64,000 nucleotides of DNA from Sphaerimonospora sp050942215 (lineage in GTDB: Bacteria > Actinomycetota > Actinomycetes > Streptosporangiales > Streptosporangiaceae). Below the pieces are notes generated by a model. That model searched no databases and had not been told where the DNA came from. It saw only the letters and a list, made by a program, of their open reading frames with translations. This document shows, piece by piece, positions 61,367 through 64,000 of this stretch. The DNA is taken from NCBI RefSeq assembly GCF_050942215.1, contig NZ_CP192056.1, positions 3,286,001 to 3,350,000 on the forward strand. Direction: 5' to 3'. Position numbers and translations under genes: made by a program. Position 1 is the first letter of the stretch. The number at the start of each line of letters is the position of its first letter.

Positions 61367-61732
61367 ATGATCCATCACAGTGCGCGGATGCCGTACGGCA
61401 CGGCGCCCGGCGTACGGCGGACCGCGTCCGCCGTGCTCGCGATCGCCGGAGCGCTGGCGTTCCCGCCGGGGGCCGCGCACGCGGCGGCGCCGCGAACCCT
61501 CGCCGCATCGGTGGCCGGCGTGGCGGACGGAGACGGTGCGGCGGGCGGGAACGGCGGGGACGGCGTCGGCACGGGCAGCGGGAACTCCCACAACACCAGC
61601 TCGGGCTCTCCCGTCCAGCAGGCCGTGTTCACCATCAACGGATACAACACCTTCCAGACCGCCAACTGCGATCAGGAGTTCCGCATCTGCAACCATCACC
61701 AGACGGCCGTGGTCCGGCGCGGCGGGTCGTGA
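61367..61732 (+). CDS. Small secreted protein, paralog 1
   Basis: A 121-residue protein with a signal peptide (MIHHSARMPYGTAPGVRRTA, then a hydrophobic LAIAGALAFPPGAAHA core), a Gly-rich linker (GAAGGNGGDGVGTGSGN) and a short C-terminal core VQQAVFTINGYNTFQTANCDQEFRICNHH with two Cys. I chose the ATG at 61367, 10 bases after AGGAG; the alternative at 61337 lacks a site, and paralogs start with the same M-I/V-H/R pattern. The linker plus short core recurs in the next gene. Secretion and small size suggest an extracellular or cell-wall role; not recognised. Confidence 0.75.
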   Translation: MIHHSARMPYGTAPGVRRTASAVLAIAGALAFPPGAAHAAAPRTLAASVAGVADGDGAAGGNGGDGVGTGSGNSHNTSSGSPVQQAVFTINGYNTFQTANCDQEFRICNHHQTAVVRRGGS

Positions 61733-61774
61733 GAGGCGTACCGGCCGATCACACCCGGGGCAGCGGAAAAGCAG

Positions 61775-61850
61775 TGGTAATGATCTGGAGCGGAGATCAT
61801 TCGGACCGGAGACGGCCGGCGCGCAGGGGGTAGACACCTTCTCACCGTTA
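61775..61850 (+). repeat. Upstream repeat, copy 2, before second small secreted protein
   Basis: Second copy of the element at 61228-61302, about 65 bp before the ATG at 61915. The two copies match in order and spacing over roughly 75 bases with scattered substitutions, consistent with a duplication of gene plus promoter. Confidence 0.7.
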
Positions 61851-61914
61851 TCTCCCCCGAACGGGGATCGGCTGGGCTCACCTCAAGACCTGGAAGACGG
61901 GGGCGCGAAGAGAA

Positions 61915-62268
61915 ATGGTTCGTCACAGCGCGGGGACGCGGCTCGCCGGGGTACGTGCCGGTGCGCGGCGGCTCACGCTCGCGACGGTCGCGATCGCGGC
62001 CGCGTGGGCCCTGGCCGCTCCGCAGGCCGCCGCGCACGCGGCGGCAGCGCGCCCCGCCGTTCCCGGCATCGCCCCGGCCGGTGCGGGAGGAGGAGGAAAC
62101 GGGGGCGGCACCGGCACGGGCACCGGCAGCGCCGTCAACTCCAGCGGCGGAACCCCCATCCAGCAGGCGGCGATCACGGTGAACGGGCTCAGCACGTTTC
62201 AGGCGGCCGTCTGCAACCAGCGCATGCAGATGTGCAACATCAACCAGCAGCTGTGGACCCAATGGTGA
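61915..62268 (+). CDS. Small secreted protein, paralog 2
   Basis: A 117-residue paralog: signal peptide (MVRHSAGTRLAGVRAGARR, hydrophobic LATVAIAAAWALAAPQ core), Gly-rich linker (AGAGGGGNGGGTGTGTGS) and C-terminal IQQAAITVNGLSTFQAAVCNQRMQMCNINQQ. Compared with paralog 1, the motif QQA-x-x-T-x-NG-x-x-TFQ-x6-CNQ/DQ-x3-MCN is conserved, including both Cys, which may form a disulfide. Upstream DNA is also duplicated, indicating a recent tandem duplication. Function unknown. Confidence 0.78.
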   Translation: MVRHSAGTRLAGVRAGARRLTLATVAIAAAWALAAPQAAAHAAAARPAVPGIAPAGAGGGGNGGGTGTGTGSAVNSSGGTPIQQAAITVNGLSTFQAAVCNQRMQMCNINQQLWTQW

Positions 62269-62430
62269 CCCGGGAGCGACGGCCGGCGGGCCATCCGGAA
62301 ATGGGACATCCATGACCCGCCGCTGATCGTCGGGAACGCACCCCCGGGAATGCCGCCGCGTACGCTGACCAGGGCGTCCGGCCGGCCGGGCGCCTGCCCG
62401 GACCCGTCCGACTCCCAGGGGCGAAAGCGA

Positions 62431-63189
62431 ATGATTCGTCAGCGGTACGGCAAGGCATCCAGAACGTCGCTCTCCGCGTGCCTCGCCGCCGGTGTGTCCA
62501 TTTCGGCCGTGCTCGTCCTCGGCGCCGCCGCCCCCGCCTCGGCCGGCCAGGACAGCGAGCCCCGCCCTGCCAGGAAGACGTCGAAGAACCTCGGATCCGA
62601 CCGTGACGGGAAGGGCGTGCGCGGGTCCTCCCCGACCGCTGGGCGCGACCAGCGCATCCGGCGGAACTCATCCACGATCAGAACTCGGATGGCGAACATG
62701 CAGAACGCCCAGTGTCAGGGCGCGAAGGTCTGCAACGTGGTCCAGAGAATAGTCCTCGTCGTGCCCAAGAACTTCAAGAAGTTCAAGAAGCGGATCAGGA
62801 AAGCGATGCGGGGGAAGCCGCGGAGGACGCCGATGGTGAGGCTGCCGGAACCTTCGCCGCCGCCCGCCGTGCCCGTGCCGTCGGTGCCTCCGGCGCCCGC
62901 CCTGCCCCCGATCGAAATCGAGCCCGCCGAGGCCCCGGCCGCCGAAGCCGGGCCCGCCGGAACGCAGCCCGCCGAGACCCTGTCCGCCGAGACCCTGTCC
63001 GCAGAAACCCCGGCCGCAGAAACCCGGCCCGCCGAAGGCCCGGCCGCCGAAGCCGGACCCGCCGAAACCCGGCCTGTCGCGGCGGCCGGGCCGATCGGGA
63101 CGCCGTCCGTACGGGCCCCGGCCGCCGCACCTCCGCTGCTGGACGGGCTCACCGGCGCCGGGCTCGGCCTGGTCCGGAGACTGGTGTGA
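62431..63189 (+). CDS. Secreted Pro/Ala/Glu-rich repeat protein, distant paralog 3
   Basis: A 252-residue protein with a signal peptide (MIRQRYGKASRTSLSAC, then ISAVLVLGAAAPASA). A basic middle contains MANMQNAQCQGAKVCNVVQRIVLV, similar to the two-Cys core of the preceding genes, followed by a lysine-rich segment (KNFKKFKKRIRKAMRGK). The C-terminal 110 residues are Pro/Ala/Glu-rich with AET repeats (LSAETLSAETPAAETRPAE), suggesting a rigid wall-spanning or low-complexity stalk. AGGGG lies 9 bases before the ATG. No known domain. Confidence 0.72.
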   Translation: MIRQRYGKASRTSLSACLAAGVSISAVLVLGAAAPASAGQDSEPRPARKTSKNLGSDRDGKGVRGSSPTAGRDQRIRRNSSTIRTRMANMQNAQCQGAKVCNVVQRIVLVVPKNFKKFKKRIRKAMRGKPRRTPMVRLPEPSPPPAVPVPSVPPAPALPPIEIEPAEAPAAEAGPAGTQPAETLSAETLSAETPAAETRPAEGPAAEAGPAETRPVAAAGPIGTPSVRAPAAAPPLLDGLTGAGLGLVRRLV

Positions 63190-63239
63190 CGCGCGTGCCG
63201 AGCCGTACCCGTCCCCGGCCCCCTCGCGCGGAACGTACC

Positions 63240-63400
63240 GGAGGCCTGGTGTAGGCTCCGAGCCGCAAGCGACGGACGCGGAGTGAAGCCCGGTGTGAAT
63301 CCGGCGCGGTCCCGCCACTGTCACCGGGGGTGATCCTCGGCCGCCGCCCTCAGGGGGGAGGCCGGGAGAGCGCCCGACCGGGAGCCAGGATATTCCGGCC
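63240..63400 (+). promoter_or_regulatory. Cobalamin riboswitch
   Basis: The B12-box landmarks of actinobacterial cobalamin riboswitches are present: GTGAAGCCCGGTGTGAATCCGG around 63285-63300, GCGCGGTCCCGCCACTGTCACC just after, and the distal GGGAGCCAGGA with pairing TTCCGGCC at 63379-63400. It lies upstream of cobQ and should repress cobalamin synthesis or transport when adenosylcobalamin is abundant. The expression platform lies between 63400 and the cobQ start. Confidence 0.85.
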
Positions 63401-63444
63401 GTCGGACCTTCGACCGGGGGCGCGGACCCCAGGGAGGACACGCC

Positions 63445-63504
63445 ATGGCCGGCTCCGGCTCGCGCGCACGCACCTCATCGCCGGTCTCGCGACCCATCCG
63501 CTGA
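63445..63504 (+). CDS. Possible 19-residue leader ORF between riboswitch and cobQ
   Basis: ATG at 63445 has a good AGGGAGG site seven bases upstream and reads 19 codons to a TGA at 63502-63504, one base before the GTG start of cobQ. The peptide is Arg/Ser-rich with no resemblance to known proteins. Because cobQ lacks its own ribosome-binding site, translation may be coupled to this leader. Alternatively the ATG is the real start in another strain with a frame change; sequence alone cannot tell. Confidence 0.4.
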   Translation: MAGSGSRARTSSPVSRPIR

Positions 63505-63505
63505 C

Positions 63506-64000
63506 GTGCCACGACACACCGGCGGCGCGCTGCTCGTCGCCGGCACCACCTCCGACGCGGGCAAGAGCGTACTCACGGCCGGCCTGTGCCGGTGGCTGGC
63601 CCGGCGCGGCGTGCGGGTCGCGCCGTTCAAGGCGCAGAACATGTCGCTGAACTCGATGGTCACCGCCGACGGCGGCGAGATCGGCCGCGCCCAGGCGATG
63701 CAGGCGGCCGCCGCGCGGGTCGAACCGGAGGCGGCGATGAACCCCGTGCTGCTCAAGCCGGGCGGGGAGCGGCACGCCCACGTCGTCGTGCTCGGCCGTC
63801 CGCACGCCGAGGTCGACGCGCTCTCCTACCGGGGGCACAAGCCCGCCCTTCTCGACGTCGCCGTGGCCGCGCTGACCGACCTGCGCCGCCGCTTCGACGT
63901 GGTGATCTGCGAGGGCGCCGGCAGCCCGGCCGAGGTGAACCTGCGCGACCGCGACATCGCGAACATGGGTCTCGCACGCGCCGCCGGCCTGCCCGTCCTG
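63506..64000 (+). CDS. cobQ: Cobyric acid synthase (partial, runs off right edge)
   Basis: The first 165 residues of the CobQ/CbiP amidotransferase that amidates adenosylcobyrinic acid a,c-diamide. Seen: GALLVAGTTSDAGKSVLTAGLCRWL (ATP-binding dethiobiotin-synthetase-like motif), VAPFKAQNMSLNSMVTADGGEIGRAQAMQA, EPEAAMNPVLLKP and VVICEGAGSPAEVNLRDRDIANMG. The start is placed at GTG 63506 because the family's N-terminus begins just there; no ribosome-binding site precedes it, and the frame is open upstream without a better start. A cobalamin riboswitch precedes it. The C-terminal glutaminase lies beyond the window. Confidence 0.92.
   Translation, partial: MPRHTGGALLVAGTTSDAGKSVLTAGLCRWLARRGVRVAPFKAQNMSLNSMVTADGGEIGRAQAMQAAAARVEPEAAMNPVLLKPGGERHAHVVVLGRPHAEVDALSYRGHKPALLDVAVAALTDLRRRFDVVICEGAGSPAEVNLRDRDIANMGLARAAGLPVL

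Noticed and set aside
63330..63650. Open frame across the riboswitch and cobQ start
   Set aside because: It is in a different frame from cobQ and covers the riboswitch; its translation has no CobQ motif.
1..64000. tRNA/rRNA genes, CRISPR arrays, insertion sequences or integration sites
   Set aside because: I saw no tRNA-like cloverleaf, no regularly spaced repeats, no transposase or integrase frame and no terminal inverted repeats. A tool-based scan was not possible.

Overview
The window is very GC-rich actinomycete DNA with dense overlapping operons, GTG and TTG starts, rare TTA codons, a cobalamin riboswitch and SARP/LAL regulators. It fits a filamentous actinobacterium, perhaps of the Streptosporangiales; I cannot assign a genus from sequence alone. 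About 1-55.3 kb is a large biosynthetic gene cluster for an aryl-decorated, glycosylated enediyne. Its left end lies outside the window. The right 9 kb looks like ordinary chromosome.

Layout. (a) 0-5.8 kb, minus strand: one operon, read from its head, of a formylglycine-generating-enzyme (FGE)-like protein, a MoaD/ThiS-like di-glycine protein, a P450, an O-methyltransferase-family enzyme, a DUF5987-like small protein and a GMC oxidoreductase cut by the window edge. (b) 6-18.2 kb: a DHFR/RibD-like reductase, an acyl-CoA carboxylase beta subunit, an aryl-CoA-type FAD monooxygenase fused to a shrunken OYE domain, an iterative type I PKS (KS-AT-DH/TH-KR-ACP), an EntE-like aryl-acid ligase and an alpha/beta hydrolase. 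Together these should build, activate and oxidise a salicylate-like (methylsalicylic or naphthoic) acyl group. (c) 18.5-27.2 kb: DHA2 exporter, glycosyltransferase, quinone oxidoreductase, two DUF2306 membrane proteins, enediyne-type epoxide hydrolase, SgcJ-like protein and an acyl-CoA-dehydrogenase-fold monooxygenase. (d) 27.3-33.3 kb: sugar genes (RfbA, PIG-L deacetylase fusion, NDP-glucose 6-dehydrogenase, NDP-glucuronate decarboxylase, C-methyltransferase), consistent with a C-methylated dTDP-pentose. (e) 33.4-35.2 kb: an ECF sigma factor and an AraC regulator. (f) 35.3-47.3 kb, minus strand: the enediyne core cassette, transcribed as two DUF1702 proteins (UnbL-like), UnbV, UnbU, PksE, hot-dog thioesterase and flavin reductase. 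(g) 47.5-55.3 kb: a membrane protein, a LAL regulator, a transthyretin-like protein, a tiny secreted peptide and a SARP/NB-ARC/TPR regulator.

Outside the cluster are an enolase-superfamily enzyme, a pyruvate-oxidase-like ThDP enzyme next to a GlcD/GlpC-type FAD/Fe-S oxidoreductase, three small secreted proteins (two with duplicated upstream regions), and a cobalamin riboswitch leading into cobQ, which runs off the right edge.

How it works together (inference): PksE plus thioesterase make the polyene precursor, and the UnbL/V/U proteins, SgcJ-like protein, flavin enzymes and epoxide hydrolase mature it. The aryl acid is made and activated separately, and the pentose is attached by the single glycosyltransferase seen. 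No chromoprotein apoprotein, amino-acid (beta-tyrosine) branch, sugar aminotransferase, discrete phosphopantetheinyl transferase or E1-like activator for the MoaD-like protein is visible. The combination is close to, but does not match, the neocarzinostatin, maduropeptin, kedarcidin or C-1027 clusters as I know them.
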